From Streptomyces radicis (lineage in GTDB: Bacteria > Actinomycetota > Actinomycetes > Streptomycetales > Streptomycetaceae), in assembly GCF_003626575.1 (NCBI RefSeq), contig NZ_RBDY01000030.1, positions 19,807-83,806 on the forward strand: a stretch of DNA of 64,000 nt. The letters run 5' to 3'. The notes below the pieces were generated by a model that searched no databases, was not told the DNA's origin, and worked only from the letters and a program-made list of their open reading frames with translations. Both the position numbers and the translations under genes were made by a program. Shown here piece after piece: positions 41,443-50,093 of this stretch (position 1 is its first letter; every line of letters begins with the position of its first letter).

Positions 41443-43821
41443 TCAGCCGACGAGGTGCTCGGGCCGCACGGGCACGCGGTGCAGGGCGCGGCCCGTGGCC
41501 CGCCTGATGGCGGCGACGACGGCGGGGGTGGCGGTGAGGGTGGGCGCCTCGCCGACGCCGCGCAGGCCGTAGGGGGCGTGTTCGTCGGCGAGCTCGAGGA
41601 CGTCGACGGGCATCGCGGGGGTGTCGAGGATGGTGGGGATGAGGTAGTCGGTGAACGAGGGGTTGCGGATGCGCCCGTCGGGGCCGACCTGGATCTCCTC
41701 GAGCACCGCGAGGCCGAGGCCCTGGGTGGCACCGCCGTGGATCTGGCCGACGACGGCGGCGGGGTTGACGGCCCTGCCCACGTCCTGGGCGGCGGCCAGC
41801 TCGACGACCTTGACCAGGCCGAGCTCGGTGTCCACCTCGACGACGGCGCGGTGCGCGCAGAACGCGTACTGCACATGCCCGAAGCCCTGGCCCGTCGTGA
41901 GGTCGAACGGCTGGGTGGGCCGGTGCCTGAACTCCAGCTCCAGGTCGACCGCCTCGCCGCCGAGCACGTCGACGAGCGCGGCCATGACCTCGCCCTCCGC
42001 GGTGACGACCTTGCCGTCCGCGAGCCGCAGCGTGTGGCGTTCGCCCCAGCCGAACCGTTCGGCGCCCAGGCGCAGCACCTCGGCGCGCACCGCCTCGCAG
42101 GTGTGCTTGACGGCGCCGCCCGTCATATAGGTCTGCCGGGAAGCGGAGGTGGATCCGGCGGAGCCGACGCTGGTGTCGGCCGGGAGGATCGTGACCCGGG
42201 TGACGCCGAGCTCGGTGCGGGCGATCTGGGCGTGCACGGTGACGCCGCCCTGGCCGACCTCCGCCATGGCCGTGTGGACGGTGGCCACGGGCTCGCCGCC
42301 GACGGCCTCGACGCGGACGCGGGCGGTGGAGTAGTCGTCGAAGCCCTCGGAGAAGCCGACGTTCTTGATGCCGACGGCGTATCCGACGCCGCGGACCACG
42401 CCCTCGCCGTGGCCCGCGTTGGACAGGCCGCCCGGCAGGGCGCGCACGTCGACGGTGCGCGCGCCGGTGGCGGGGTCGGTGGTCTCCCAGGCGCGCTCGG
42501 GCGGCAGCGGCCGCTCGCGGACGAGGCGCAGCAGCTCGGCCACGGGCGCGGGTGCGTCGATGACCTGGCCGGTCGGCATGGTGGAGCCCTGGCTGACGGC
42601 GTTGCGCCGCCGCAGCTCGACGGGGTCGAGGCCGAGGGCGTCGGCGAGCTTGTCCATCTGCGACTCGTACGCGAAGCACGCCTGGACGGCGCCGAAGCCG
42701 CGCATGGCGCCGCAGGGTGGGTTGTTGGTGTAGAGGGCGAGCGCCTCGACGTCCACGTGCGGGACCTCGTAGGGGCCGACGCCGAGCGACGCGGCGTTGC
42801 CGACGACGGCGGGCGACGAGGAGGCGTAGGCGCCGCCGTCGAGCACGATGCGGGCCCTGACGAAGACGAGCCGCCCGTCGCGGGTGGCGCCGTGCTCGTA
42901 GGTCAGGGTCGCGGGGTGGCGGTGGACATGGCCGAAGAACGACTCGTGCCGGTTGTAGACGATCTTGACGGGGCGCCCCGTGCGGAGGGCCAGCAGGCAC
43001 GCGTGGGCCTGCATCGACAGGTCCTCGCGGGCCCCGAACGCGCCGCCGACGCCCGCGAGGGTCAGCCGGACCTTCTCCGGCGGCAGGCCGAGGACGGGCG
43101 CGAGCTGCCGCTGGTCGACGTGGAGCCACTGGGTGGCGATGTAGAGGTCGACTCCCCCGTCGTCGTCGGGGACGGCGAGCCCTGACTCCGGGCCGAGGAA
43201 CGCCTGGTCCTGCATGCCGACATCGTAGGTGCCCGTGACCACGACGATGTCGGCGGTGGCGGCCGCGGCGTCGGCGTCGCCGCGCAGGACGGGCTGGCGG
43301 TGGACGATGTTGGGGTGGGCGACGTGTGCGGCGTGGCGGTCGGTGCGGCCGGGGTGCAGCACGGGCGCCCCCGGCGCCGTGGCGGACGCCTCGTCGTGGA
43401 CGACGGGCAGCTCCTCGTAGTCCACGCGGATGCGCGCGGCGGCGCGGCGGGCGGTCTCGGGGTGGTCGGCGGCGACGAGGGCGACGGGCTCGCCCTGGTA
43501 GCGCACGACGTCGCGGGCCAGCACGGGCTGGTCCTCGATCTCCAGGCCGTAGTGGGTGGCGGCCGGCAGGTCGTCATGGGTGAGGACGGCGTGCACGCCG
43601 GGGAGGGCGAGCGCCTCTGCGACGTCGACGCCGGTGATCCGGGCGTGGGCGTGGGGGCTGCGGAGGGTGTGGCCCCAGAGCATGTCCTCGTGCCACAGGT
43701 CGGACGAGTAGGCGAACTCGCCCGTCACCTTGAGCGTGCCGTCGGGGCGTGGCGCCGAGGTGCCGACGCCGCCGGTGTGGGACTGCTGGGTGACGCGGGC
43801 GGGGGACGGGATCACGGGCAT
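41443..43821 (-). CDS. Xanthine dehydrogenase, molybdopterin-binding subunit
   Basis: The 792-residue subunit has the aldehyde oxidase/xanthine dehydrogenase a/b-hammerhead (GEFAYSSDLWHEDMLWGHTL) and the Mo-binding domain with QDQAFLGPESGLA, GGAFGAREDLSMQAHACLLA, GGAYASSSPAVVGNA, NNPPCGAMRGFGAVQACFAY, EVGQGGVTVHAQIARTELGV and a C-terminal RGVGEAPTLTATPAVVAAI with the active-site Glu. It oxidises hypoxanthine/xanthine to urate. It starts four bases after the iron-sulfur subunit. Confidence 0.96.
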   Translation of the reverse strand: MPVIPSPARVTQQSHTGGVGTSAPRPDGTLKVTGEFAYSSDLWHEDMLWGHTLRSPHAHARITGVDVAEALALPGVHAVLTHDDLPAATHYGLEIEDQPVLARDVVRYQGEPVALVAADHPETARRAAARIRVDYEELPVVHDEASATAPGAPVLHPGRTDRHAAHVAHPNIVHRQPVLRGDADAAAATADIVVVTGTYDVGMQDQAFLGPESGLAVPDDDGGVDLYIATQWLHVDQRQLAPVLGLPPEKVRLTLAGVGGAFGAREDLSMQAHACLLALRTGRPVKIVYNRHESFFGHVHRHPATLTYEHGATRDGRLVFVRARIVLDGGAYASSSPAVVGNAASLGVGPYEVPHVDVEALALYTNNPPCGAMRGFGAVQACFAYESQMDKLADALGLDPVELRRRNAVSQGSTMPTGQVIDAPAPVAELLRLVRERPLPPERAWETTDPATGARTVDVRALPGGLSNAGHGEGVVRGVGYAVGIKNVGFSEGFDDYSTARVRVEAVGGEPVATVHTAMAEVGQGGVTVHAQIARTELGVTRVTILPADTSVGSAGSTSASRQTYMTGGAVKHTCEAVRAEVLRLGAERFGWGERHTLRLADGKVVTAEGEVMAALVDVLGGEAVDLELEFRHRPTQPFDLTTGQGFGHVQYAFCAHRAVVEVDTELGLVKVVELAAAQDVGRAVNPAAVVGQIHGGATQGLGLAVLEEIQVGPDGRIRNPSFTDYLIPTILDTPAMPVDVLELADEHAPYGLRGVGEAPTLTATPAVVAAIRRATGRALHRVPVRPEHLVG

Positions 43822-43825
43822 GGCG

Positions 43826-44362
43826 TCAACGCCCTTCGGGGGCAGGGGCGTCGGGCGTCACGCCCTGGCCGACGGCGGCGCCGTCCGCGGTGCGGGCCGA
43901 GGCCAGCCGGACCGCGTCGATGATCTTCTCGTAGCCGGTGCAGCGGCAGAGGTTCCCCGAGAGGGCCTCGCGGATGTCGGCGTCGGCGGGCCTGGGCTCG
44001 CGGGCCAGCAGCTCGTCCGCGGCCATCAGCAGCCCCGGGGTGCAGAAGCCGCACTGCACGGCGCCCGCGTCGAGGAACGCGCGCTGGAGCGCGGACAGGC
44101 GCGGCGCGCCGTCCTCCCCCTCGGGGGCGAGCCCCTCGACGGTGGTGACCTCGGCGCCCTCGGCCTGGCCCGCGGCGACGAGGCACGAGCACACGAGGTC
44201 GCCGTCGAGGCGGACGGTGCAGGAGCCGCACTCGCCCTGCTCGCAGGCGTTCTTGCTGCCCGGCAGGCCGAGCCGCTCGCGCAGCACGTAGAGGAGGCTC
44301 TCGCCCGGCCAGATGTCGTCGGCGGTGCGCGGATGGCCGTTGACGGTGAGGTTCAGGCGCAC
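43826..44362 (-). CDS. Xanthine dehydrogenase, 2Fe-2S subunit
   Basis: The 178-residue product has the plant-ferredoxin-type cluster (Cys40, 45, 48 and 60 in ACEQGECGSCTVRLDGDLVC) and the second helical cluster domain (Cys104, 107: VQCGFCTPG; Cys139, 141: GNLCRCTGY). It passes electrons from the molybdenum site to FAD. The GTG start at 44362 has AAGGAG about 9 bases upstream and overlaps the end of the FAD subunit by 10 bases. The last 20 residues are a low-complexity tail. Confidence 0.96.
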   Translation of the reverse strand: MRLNLTVNGHPRTADDIWPGESLLYVLRERLGLPGSKNACEQGECGSCTVRLDGDLVCSCLVAAGQAEGAEVTTVEGLAPEGEDGAPRLSALQRAFLDAGAVQCGFCTPGLLMAADELLAREPRPADADIREALSGNLCRCTGYEKIIDAVRLASARTADGAAVGQGVTPDAPAPEGR

Positions 44363-45246
44363 GAGGCGGCTCCTTGGGGTGCCGGGTAGGCGGACCAGGT
44401 CCAGTGCAGGGTGCGGCGGGCAAGAACGGCGACGGCGTGGCGGCGGTAGTCGGCGCTGCCGCGCACGTCGTCGATGGGGGCGCACGCGGACGCGGCGAGC
44501 TGGGCGAAACGGGCGGCGGCCGACGGCGGGACGGGCCTTCCGTGGTCCCAGTGGCCGCCCTCGTCGAGCACGCCGTCGAGGAACTCCTCGGCGGCGCGCG
44601 CCCGTACGGGGGTGGGCGCCGCGGAGCCGATGCCCGTCCGCACGGTGCGGGTGTGCGGGTGCAGGGCGAGGGAGAACGCGCAGACGGCGATCACCATGGC
44701 GTTGCGCGTGCCGACCTTGGCGAACTGCTGGGGGCCGCGCGCCGCGTCCACGTGGACCGCGCGGATCAGCTCGTCGTCGGCGAGGACGTTGCGCTTGGGC
44801 CCCGTGAAGAAGTCGTCGATCGGGATCAGGCGGCTGCCCCTGACGGACGCGGCCTCGACGCGCGCGCCCGCGGCGAGCAGCGCGGGGTGGGCGTCGCCCG
44901 CGGGGGACGCGGTGCCGAGGTTCCCGCCGACGCTGCCGCGGGCGCGGATCTGCGGTGAGCCGACGGTGTGCGCGGCCAGGGCGAGGGCGGGCAGCGGGGA
45001 GCGGAGCCGTTCGACGATGTCCCGGTAGGGGACGCGGGCGCCGAGGACCACGGTGTCCCCTTCGCCGGCGGTGTCCACGTCGGCGAGCTCGCCGACGCGG
45101 CTGAGGTCGAGGAGGCGGGCGGGGCGGCGGAGGTCGAAGTTCAGCTCGACCATGAGGTCGGTGCCACCGGCCAGGGGAACGGCGTCGGGGTGCGCCGCCT
45201 TGGCGGCGAGCGCCTCGCGCCAGTCGGCCGGGCGGAGGAAGTCCAT
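44353..45246 (-). CDS. Xanthine dehydrogenase, FAD-binding subunit
   Basis: The 297-residue product has the FAD-binding PCMH-type signature: VPLAGGTDLMVELNFDLRRP, VVLGARVPYRDIVE, VGSPQIRARGSVGGNLGTAS-type stretch, PAGDAHPALLAAGARVE and FFTGPKRNVLADDELI. It is the electron exit of the complex to NAD+ or another acceptor. ATG 45246 has AGGAG 9 bases upstream. It is the first gene of the xdh operon and is divergent from pucR-type gene 45407. Confidence 0.96.
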   Translation of the reverse strand: MDFLRPADWREALAAKAAHPDAVPLAGGTDLMVELNFDLRRPARLLDLSRVGELADVDTAGEGDTVVLGARVPYRDIVERLRSPLPALALAAHTVGSPQIRARGSVGGNLGTASPAGDAHPALLAAGARVEAASVRGSRLIPIDDFFTGPKRNVLADDELIRAVHVDAARGPQQFAKVGTRNAMVIAVCAFSLALHPHTRTVRTGIGSAAPTPVRARAAEEFLDGVLDEGGHWDHGRPVPPSAAARFAQLAASACAPIDDVRGSADYRRHAVAVLARRTLHWTWSAYPAPQGAASCA

Positions 45247-45316
45247 CAGGGGCACTCCTGCCTCGAAGGGTGCGCGGCGGTCCCCCAAGTACAGCCGGGG
45301 AACGCCGCGCGGGGCA

Positions 45317-45351
45317 GTCACGGAACGGCCGAAGCGCCATCCCGCCGTGAC
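45317..45351. promoter_or_regulatory. Long-spaced inverted repeat in xdh/PucR divergent promoter
   Basis: GTCACGG (45317-45323) and CCGTGAC (45345-45351) form perfect 7-bp arms 28 bases apart centre to centre, in the 160-bp gap between the xdh operon and the PucR-type regulator. This spacing puts the two half-sites on one helix face, as expected for a dimeric or tetrameric activator. Confidence 0.5.
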
Positions 45352-45406
45352 CCCCATTCTTGTAGATTCGTACGAGGGAAGGACACCAGCGACATCGGCG
45401 GACGGT

Positions 45407-47014
45407 ATGCGACTGCGCACACTGCTGGAGACGGAGTCCCTGGGCCTGCGCCTCCTCGGCGGCGAAGGCGCGGGGCTCGACCGGCGGGTGCGCGGCGTGA
45501 TGACGACCGACCTGCGCGATCCGAGCCGCTATCTGCGCGGCGGTGAGCTGGTGCTGACCGGTCTGGCGTGGTGGCGGGGCCCGCGCGACTCGGAGCCGTT
45601 CGTGCGGATCCTGGTGGAGGCGGGGGTCGCGGGCCTCGCGGCGGGCGAGGCGGAGTTCGGCTCGGTGCCCGACGACCTGACGGCCGCGTGCGCGCGGCAC
45701 CGGCTGCCGCTGTTCGCGGTGGCCGAGGAGGTCGGCTTCGCCGAGATCACCGAGCACGTGGTGCGGCGCGTGTCGAGCGAGCGGGCCGGGGACCTGGCGG
45801 CGGTCGTGGAGCGGCACCGGCGGCTGATGTCGGCCGGGGGCGGGGGGCCACGCGCGGTGCTCGACCTGCTGGCCTCCGACCTGGACCTGACGGCGTGGCT
45901 GATCTCCGCGACCGGGCGGCCCATCGCGGCCTCGGGGCGCGCGGCGCTGCCCGGCGGGGCGGGCGCCGAGCTGGCCGTCGGGCGGCTGGCCGCGACGCGC
46001 GCCGGACGCCCTGGGCCCTGGACGGGGCGCGTGGCGGGGACGGTGTACTCGGTCTTCCGGGTCAACGGCGCGGGCGGGGTCGGCGTGGGGGCGCGAGGGC
46101 CGCTCTCGGACTGGCTGCTTGTGGTGCGGGCGGACGCGCGGGACTGGTCCGAGCGGCGGCTCGATCTGCTGGACGGCGTCGCGCGGTTGATCGCCGCGGA
46201 GCGCGATCGGGCCGACGCGGCGCGCTCCGTGCCGCGGCGCCTCGCGCGCGAGGTGCTCGACCTGCTGGGCGCGGGGGCGCCACCGGCCGAGGTGGCGGCG
46301 CGCCTGCGGGTGCTCGCGCCGGCGCTGAGCGAGGTGGCGGCGCACGCCCCGCGCTGGCAGGTGGTGGCGGCGCGCGTGGAGGGCGTGGACGAGGCGGCGG
46401 GCGACCTGCTCGAGGAGCTGCTCGCGCCGTTCGCCGAGGTGGCGGTGGGTCAGGGCGGGGACGAGGCGGTGGCGCTCGTGCCGCTTTCGGCGGCCGACGG
46501 GGAGGAGCCGCTGTCCGCGGAGGCGGTGCTCGGCCCGGCGCGGCGCGTGCTCGAAGGCGGTCTGGGTCCCGGCGGGCGGCTGACGCTCGGGGTGAGCGCG
46601 GCCGTTCCCTCGGCGGAGGGGCTGCGGGGCGCGTGGGAGGAGGCGCGGCACGGGCGGCGGGTGGCGGCGGCGCGCCAGGGGCGGGTGTCGGGCGCGGGGC
46701 ACGAGGAGCTGGCGTCGCACGTGCTGCTGCTGCCGTTCGTTCCCGACGAGGTGCGGGGGGCGTTCACGGCGCGGCTGCTCGAGCCGTTGCGCGCCTACGA
46801 CCGGCGGCACAGGGCGGGGCTGATGGCGACGTTGGAGGCGTTCCTCGCGGCGGACGGGTCGTGGACGCGGTGCGCGGCGCGGCTGCACCTGCACGTCAAC
46901 ACGCTGCGGTACCGCATCGGCCGCATCGAGCAGCTGACCGGGCGCGACCTGGCGCGCCTCGAGGACAAGGTGGACTTCTTCCTGGCGCTGCGGCTCGCGG
47001 GCCCGGAGCGCTGA
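45407..47014 (+). CDS. PucR-family transcriptional regulator
   Basis: The 535-residue product has the N-terminal purine-catabolism-regulator domain (GVMTTDLRDPSRYLRGGELV, LTGLAWWRGP, GEAEFGSVPDDLTAACARH, LPLFAVAEEVGFAEITEHVV), a middle GGDEF-like helical region and a C-terminal CdaR/PucR helix-turn-helix (FLAADGSWTRCAARLHLHVN, TLRYRIGRIEQLTGRDL). PucR proteins activate purine catabolic genes in response to pathway metabolites. It is divergent from the xdh operon, its most likely target. The gene ends within a cluster of palindromes. Confidence 0.92.
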   Translation: MRLRTLLETESLGLRLLGGEGAGLDRRVRGVMTTDLRDPSRYLRGGELVLTGLAWWRGPRDSEPFVRILVEAGVAGLAAGEAEFGSVPDDLTAACARHRLPLFAVAEEVGFAEITEHVVRRVSSERAGDLAAVVERHRRLMSAGGGGPRAVLDLLASDLDLTAWLISATGRPIAASGRAALPGGAGAELAVGRLAATRAGRPGPWTGRVAGTVYSVFRVNGAGGVGVGARGPLSDWLLVVRADARDWSERRLDLLDGVARLIAAERDRADAARSVPRRLAREVLDLLGAGAPPAEVAARLRVLAPALSEVAAHAPRWQVVAARVEGVDEAAGDLLEELLAPFAEVAVGQGGDEAVALVPLSAADGEEPLSAEAVLGPARRVLEGGLGPGGRLTLGVSAAVPSAEGLRGAWEEARHGRRVAAARQGRVSGAGHEELASHVLLLPFVPDEVRGAFTARLLEPLRAYDRRHRAGLMATLEAFLAADGSWTRCAARLHLHVNTLRYRIGRIEQLTGRDLARLEDKVDFFLALRLAGPER

Positions 47015-47057
47015 AGCGTTCAGCGGAGCGCTGAAACGTTCAGCTGAAGCGTTCAGC
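47009..47057. terminator. Triple GCTGAA-N3-TTCAGC palindrome between convergent genes
   Basis: Three inverted repeats, CGCTGAA-gcg-TTCAGCG (47009-47025), GCTGAA-acg-TTCAGC (47030-47044) and GCTGAA-gcg-TTCAGC (47043-47057), cover both stop codons (TGA 47012-47014 on plus, TGA 47055-47053 on minus). The first two are a 20-bp tandem duplication. A bidirectional terminator is likely. Confidence 0.6.
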
Positions 47058-48075
47058 GGCCGGTGCGCGGGGCGCGGACGCGGGCGAGCAGCAGGGTGAG
47101 CGCGGCGCCCGCCACCGCCCAGATCGCCAGCACCAGCACGGGGGTCGCGGTGGAGCGGCCGTCGAAGTAGGCGATGGAGCGCGCGGTCCACACGCCCGCG
47201 CCCGGGATCAGCGCCGGGCCGATGGCCTGCCAGAACGTGGGCAGCAGCGGAGAGGGGAACGCCCCGCCCGCGCTGGGGTTGCCCAGCACGACCACGAGCA
47301 GGAGCGCGACGCCGATGCCCGCGAGCCCGAGGAGGCCCTGGAGCGCGAACGTCAGCGCGCCCGTCGCGAACACCACGAGCGCCCCCAGCGCGCCGAGCGC
47401 CACGACGGGGCCCGGCAGCGCGCCGAGGACCGGCCCGACGATGACGGCGCCGCCGATGCCGCCGACCACCGCGTACCCCGCGAGGACCAGCAGGCGCAGC
47501 AGCGCGTGGCGCGTTCCCACGGGGCGGGGGCCGAGCGCCAGGGCGAGCGCCATCGCGCACAGGTAACCGCCCACGCACCAGCCCACGATCAGATAGAACG
47601 ACGAGAGGCCCCTGGGGTCGCCGTCCGCCGTCGGCGCGACGTCGACGGTGCGGACCGAACGCCCCTCGGCCTCATCGGCCCGGGCGACCACGGAGGTCAG
47701 CGCGTCGGAGAGCGCCTTGCCACCGCCCGAGGCGACGAGCAGCGTGTCGCTCGTGCCCGTGCCGTCGACCAGCAGGGCGCCGTCGACGGCGCGGCGTTCG
47801 ACCGCGCGACGGGCCTCGGCCTCGTCGGCGGCGCGGTGGACGACGTCGAGGGGCGCGCCGGGGAGCGCGTCGAGGCGGCGCACCACCTCGGCGCGCACGG
47901 CGTCGGGGGCGACGACGGCGAGCGGGATCCGGTCGGGCTCGGGGGCGTGCAGGGCGCCGACATAGGACAGCACGAAGCCGAGGTGCAGCAGGAGCACCCC
48001 GACCACAAGCGCCGCGGCCCGGCCGACGGGCCCCACCCCGCCCCGGAACCCGGACCGGGGTCCTGCCCGTTCCAT
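47053..48075 (-). CDS. Multispan membrane protein, DUF3533/ABC-2 permease-like
   Basis: The 340-residue product has one N-terminal membrane helix (AAALVVGVLLLHLGFVLSYV), an exposed domain of about 130 residues (PLAVVAPDAVRAEVVRRLDA, DGTGTSDTLLVASGGGKALS), and five further helices (SSFYLIVGWCVGGYLCAMAL, LVLAGYAVVGGIGGAVIVGP, LGALVVFATGALTFALQGLL, IGVALLLVVVLGNPSAGG, LVLAIWAVAGAALTLLLARV). This one-plus-five layout with a large loop is that of YhgE/Pip- and DUF3533-type proteins related to ABC-2 permeases. No ATPase gene is adjacent. ATG 48075 is chosen over a longer frame to 48219. Confidence 0.75.
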   Translation of the reverse strand: MERAGPRSGFRGGVGPVGRAAALVVGVLLLHLGFVLSYVGALHAPEPDRIPLAVVAPDAVRAEVVRRLDALPGAPLDVVHRAADEAEARRAVERRAVDGALLVDGTGTSDTLLVASGGGKALSDALTSVVARADEAEGRSVRTVDVAPTADGDPRGLSSFYLIVGWCVGGYLCAMALALALGPRPVGTRHALLRLLVLAGYAVVGGIGGAVIVGPVLGALPGPVVALGALGALVVFATGALTFALQGLLGLAGIGVALLLVVVLGNPSAGGAFPSPLLPTFWQAIGPALIPGAGVWTARSIAYFDGRSTATPVLVLAIWAVAGAALTLLLARVRAPRTGR

Positions 48076-48263
48076 GTCCGCATCGTGGGGCGCGCGAGGG
48101 TCGTGGCGCACCCGGGACGAGGCCGTTCGGCTGAGGCGCGGCGACTTGTGAACTCGTTCACTCAGCCCTCTTGGCCAGGTGTGGCTCTCCGTGCTGAGAT
48201 GCATCCACTTGACGATCAACGGCTCGCCGGGCGACGGCCCGACGGAGCGCTGGGGAGGGCGAT

Positions 48264-49070
48264 GTGACGGAGACCGCCGTGCCGCATCCGGTCACGACCA
48301 CGGGGGGTGCCGCCGCCCCGCCTCCGGCGCGGGAGCGGGCGAGGGCCAGGGACACGGCGGTGTGGCGGCTGCGGTCGCGCGGGTGTTGGGAGGACGCGGC
48401 GGCGCTGCTCGCGGCGTCGGCGGCGACGGAGCCGGCGGCCGCGCTGCTGCGGGCCGAACTCCTCGTCGAACGCTGCATGTACACGTCCGAGGGCTGGGGC
48501 GACGCGGAGGACGCGCTGCGGTCGGCCGAGGCGATGTCGCTGAACGACGAGGAACGGGGCGCCGCGGCGTGCGAGCGCGGCTATCTCGCCTATGCCTCGA
48601 CCGTGCTGCGGGTGCGCGACCGGGCCGACGAGGCGCGGGCCGCGCTGGGGCGGGCCGCCGCGCTGCTGGCCCCCGAGTCGCCGTCGCGGGCGCTGCTCGA
48701 CTTCAGGCGGGGGCTGATGACCGAGCTGGTGAGCGGCACGGGGCAGGCGGCGGAGGCGGGGTTCAGGCGCGCGCACAACCTGGCGCTGAGCCAGGGGGAC
48801 ACGCTGCTCGCGTCGTCCACGTGGCGGCACCTGGCGGCGGTCGCGCGGGAGGCGGGCGAGGTCGCGGAGGCGCGCGAGGGGTTCGCGGAGTCGCTGCGGC
48901 TGCGGGAGGAGGCGGGGTTCCTGGTCGGGATCGCGCCCGCGCTGCTCGCGCTGGCCGAGGTCACGCCCGACCCCGACGCCGCACGGCTACGGGCCGAGGC
49001 GGCACGCCTGTTCCGCCTGCTCGACGGCATCCCCCGCTGGCTCGCCCCGGAACTGACGGGCACGGCGTAG
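48264..49070 (+). CDS. TPR-like hypothetical protein
   Basis: The 268-residue product is composed of Ala-rich helix pairs of tetratricopeptide type (RSRGCWEDAAALLAASAATE, ERGYLAYASTVLRVRDRADE, FRRAHNLALSQGDTLLASST, WRHLAAVAREAGEVAEAREG). No catalytic motif, signal or membrane helix. It probably mediates protein contacts; partner unknown. GTG 48264 has GGGAGGG about 6 bases upstream. Confidence 0.75.
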   Translation: MTETAVPHPVTTTGGAAAPPPARERARARDTAVWRLRSRGCWEDAAALLAASAATEPAAALLRAELLVERCMYTSEGWGDAEDALRSAEAMSLNDEERGAAACERGYLAYASTVLRVRDRADEARAALGRAAALLAPESPSRALLDFRRGLMTELVSGTGQAAEAGFRRAHNLALSQGDTLLASSTWRHLAAVAREAGEVAEAREGFAESLRLREEAGFLVGIAPALLALAEVTPDPDAARLRAEAARLFRLLDGIPRWLAPELTGTA

Positions 49071-49178
49071 CTGCCCCCGCGGGGCCCCGACGCGACGACC
49101 CCGGCGGGAGCGGCGGCTCGCGCGGGCAACGCGCGGCCGCGGCCGTTCGCGCGTCGACGCGCGCGAGCAGCGCGTCGT

Positions 49179-49922
49179 TCAGGGGTGGCCCGGGGTTCTC
49201 GGGGTGGGGCCCGTGAGGTGTGCGCGGGCGAGGTGTTCGGCGGCCGTCAGGTCGCCCGTGCGGAGGGCGTCGAGCAGGGCGGCGTGCTCGAGGGCGTCGG
49301 CAAGCAGCTCGGTCGCCCCGGGGAGCGGGGCCAGCTCGGCCGGGCACTGGGCCTTGCGCTGCAAGTCCTCGGCCACCTTGACCAGTTGGCGGTTCCCCGT
49401 GAGCGTGAGCAGCGCCCGGTGGAAGAGGCGGTCGGCCTCGGCGTAGGCGGCCCGGTCCCCGACCGAGGCCGCGGTGACGGTCGCCTCGGCGAGCGGCCGC
49501 AGCTCGTCCCACCGCTCGGGCGGCAGCGTACGGCCGAGGCGCAGCACCGCGGGCACCTCGAGGGCCACCCGCACCTCGGCGAGCTCGGCCAGCTCGCGGG
49601 GGCTGCGGCCCGCGACGCGGAAGCCCCGGTTGGGCACGGTCTCCACCGCGCCCTCGCTCGCGAGCCGCTGCATCGCCTCGCGCACCGGGGTGGCCGAGAC
49701 GCCGTAGCGCTCGGCGAGCGCGGGCGCCGAGTACGTCTCCCCCGGGGCGAGTTCGCCGCTGGCCAGGGCGTCGCGCAGAGCCGCGAGGACCTGGGCGCGG
49801 ACGGAGTGGCGCTCCGGCAGCGAACGGGGCCTGCGAGGGAGGGGCGGCCGGTCCGCCGCCGAGGCAGTGCTCACCCCGCTCACGGCCACCGATATGGCCG
49901 ATTCCGATCGGGTGGACTCCAT
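49179..49922 (-). CDS. GntR-family regulator, FCD type
   Basis: The 247-residue product has the GntR winged helix (LPERHSVRAQVLAALRDALA, YSAPALAERYGVSATPVREA, GAVETVPNRGFRVAG) and a helical FCD effector domain with metal-type residues spread over three helices (YAEADRLFHRALLTLTGNRQ, EHAALLDALRTGDLTAAEHL). FCD regulators respond to small carboxylic or amino acids. It is alone on the minus strand, divergent from the FhuF-like gene, so its targets are not obvious. Confidence 0.9.
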   Translation of the reverse strand: MESTRSESAISVAVSGVSTASAADRPPLPRRPRSLPERHSVRAQVLAALRDALASGELAPGETYSAPALAERYGVSATPVREAMQRLASEGAVETVPNRGFRVAGRSPRELAELAEVRVALEVPAVLRLGRTLPPERWDELRPLAEATVTAASVGDRAAYAEADRLFHRALLTLTGNRQLVKVAEDLQRKAQCPAELAPLPGATELLADALEHAALLDALRTGDLTAAEHLARAHLTGPTPRTPGHP

Positions 49923-50029
49923 CTGTCCGCTCCGTCTCCTCTAGCGCCCGAATCAGCATGGTTCCGACACCTATGGCCAGACCTTAGGCCGACTTGGCGG
50001 CACAGCAAACCCCTAACCTTGATCGGGTA

Positions 50030-50044
50030 AGGTAAGCCTTACCT
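50030..50044. promoter_or_regulatory. DmdR/IdeR-type iron box
   Basis: AGGTAAG-C-CTTACCT is a perfect 15-bp palindrome inside the 19-bp iron-box frame TTAGGTTAGGCTCACCTAA known for DmdR/IdeR/DtxR repressors of actinobacteria. It ends 50 bases before the start of the FhuF-like gene. Confidence 0.8.
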
Positions 50045-50093
50045 GTCCGAAGCCGCCCCGAAGCCGCTCCGAAGCAAGATTGTTCGGTGACCC

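Noticed and set aside
43826..47578. 1250-codon minus-strand frame covering the region from the 2Fe-2S subunit through pucR
   Set aside because: Only its last 178 codons are real (the 2Fe-2S subunit); the rest is antisense to pucR and out of frame with the FAD subunit.
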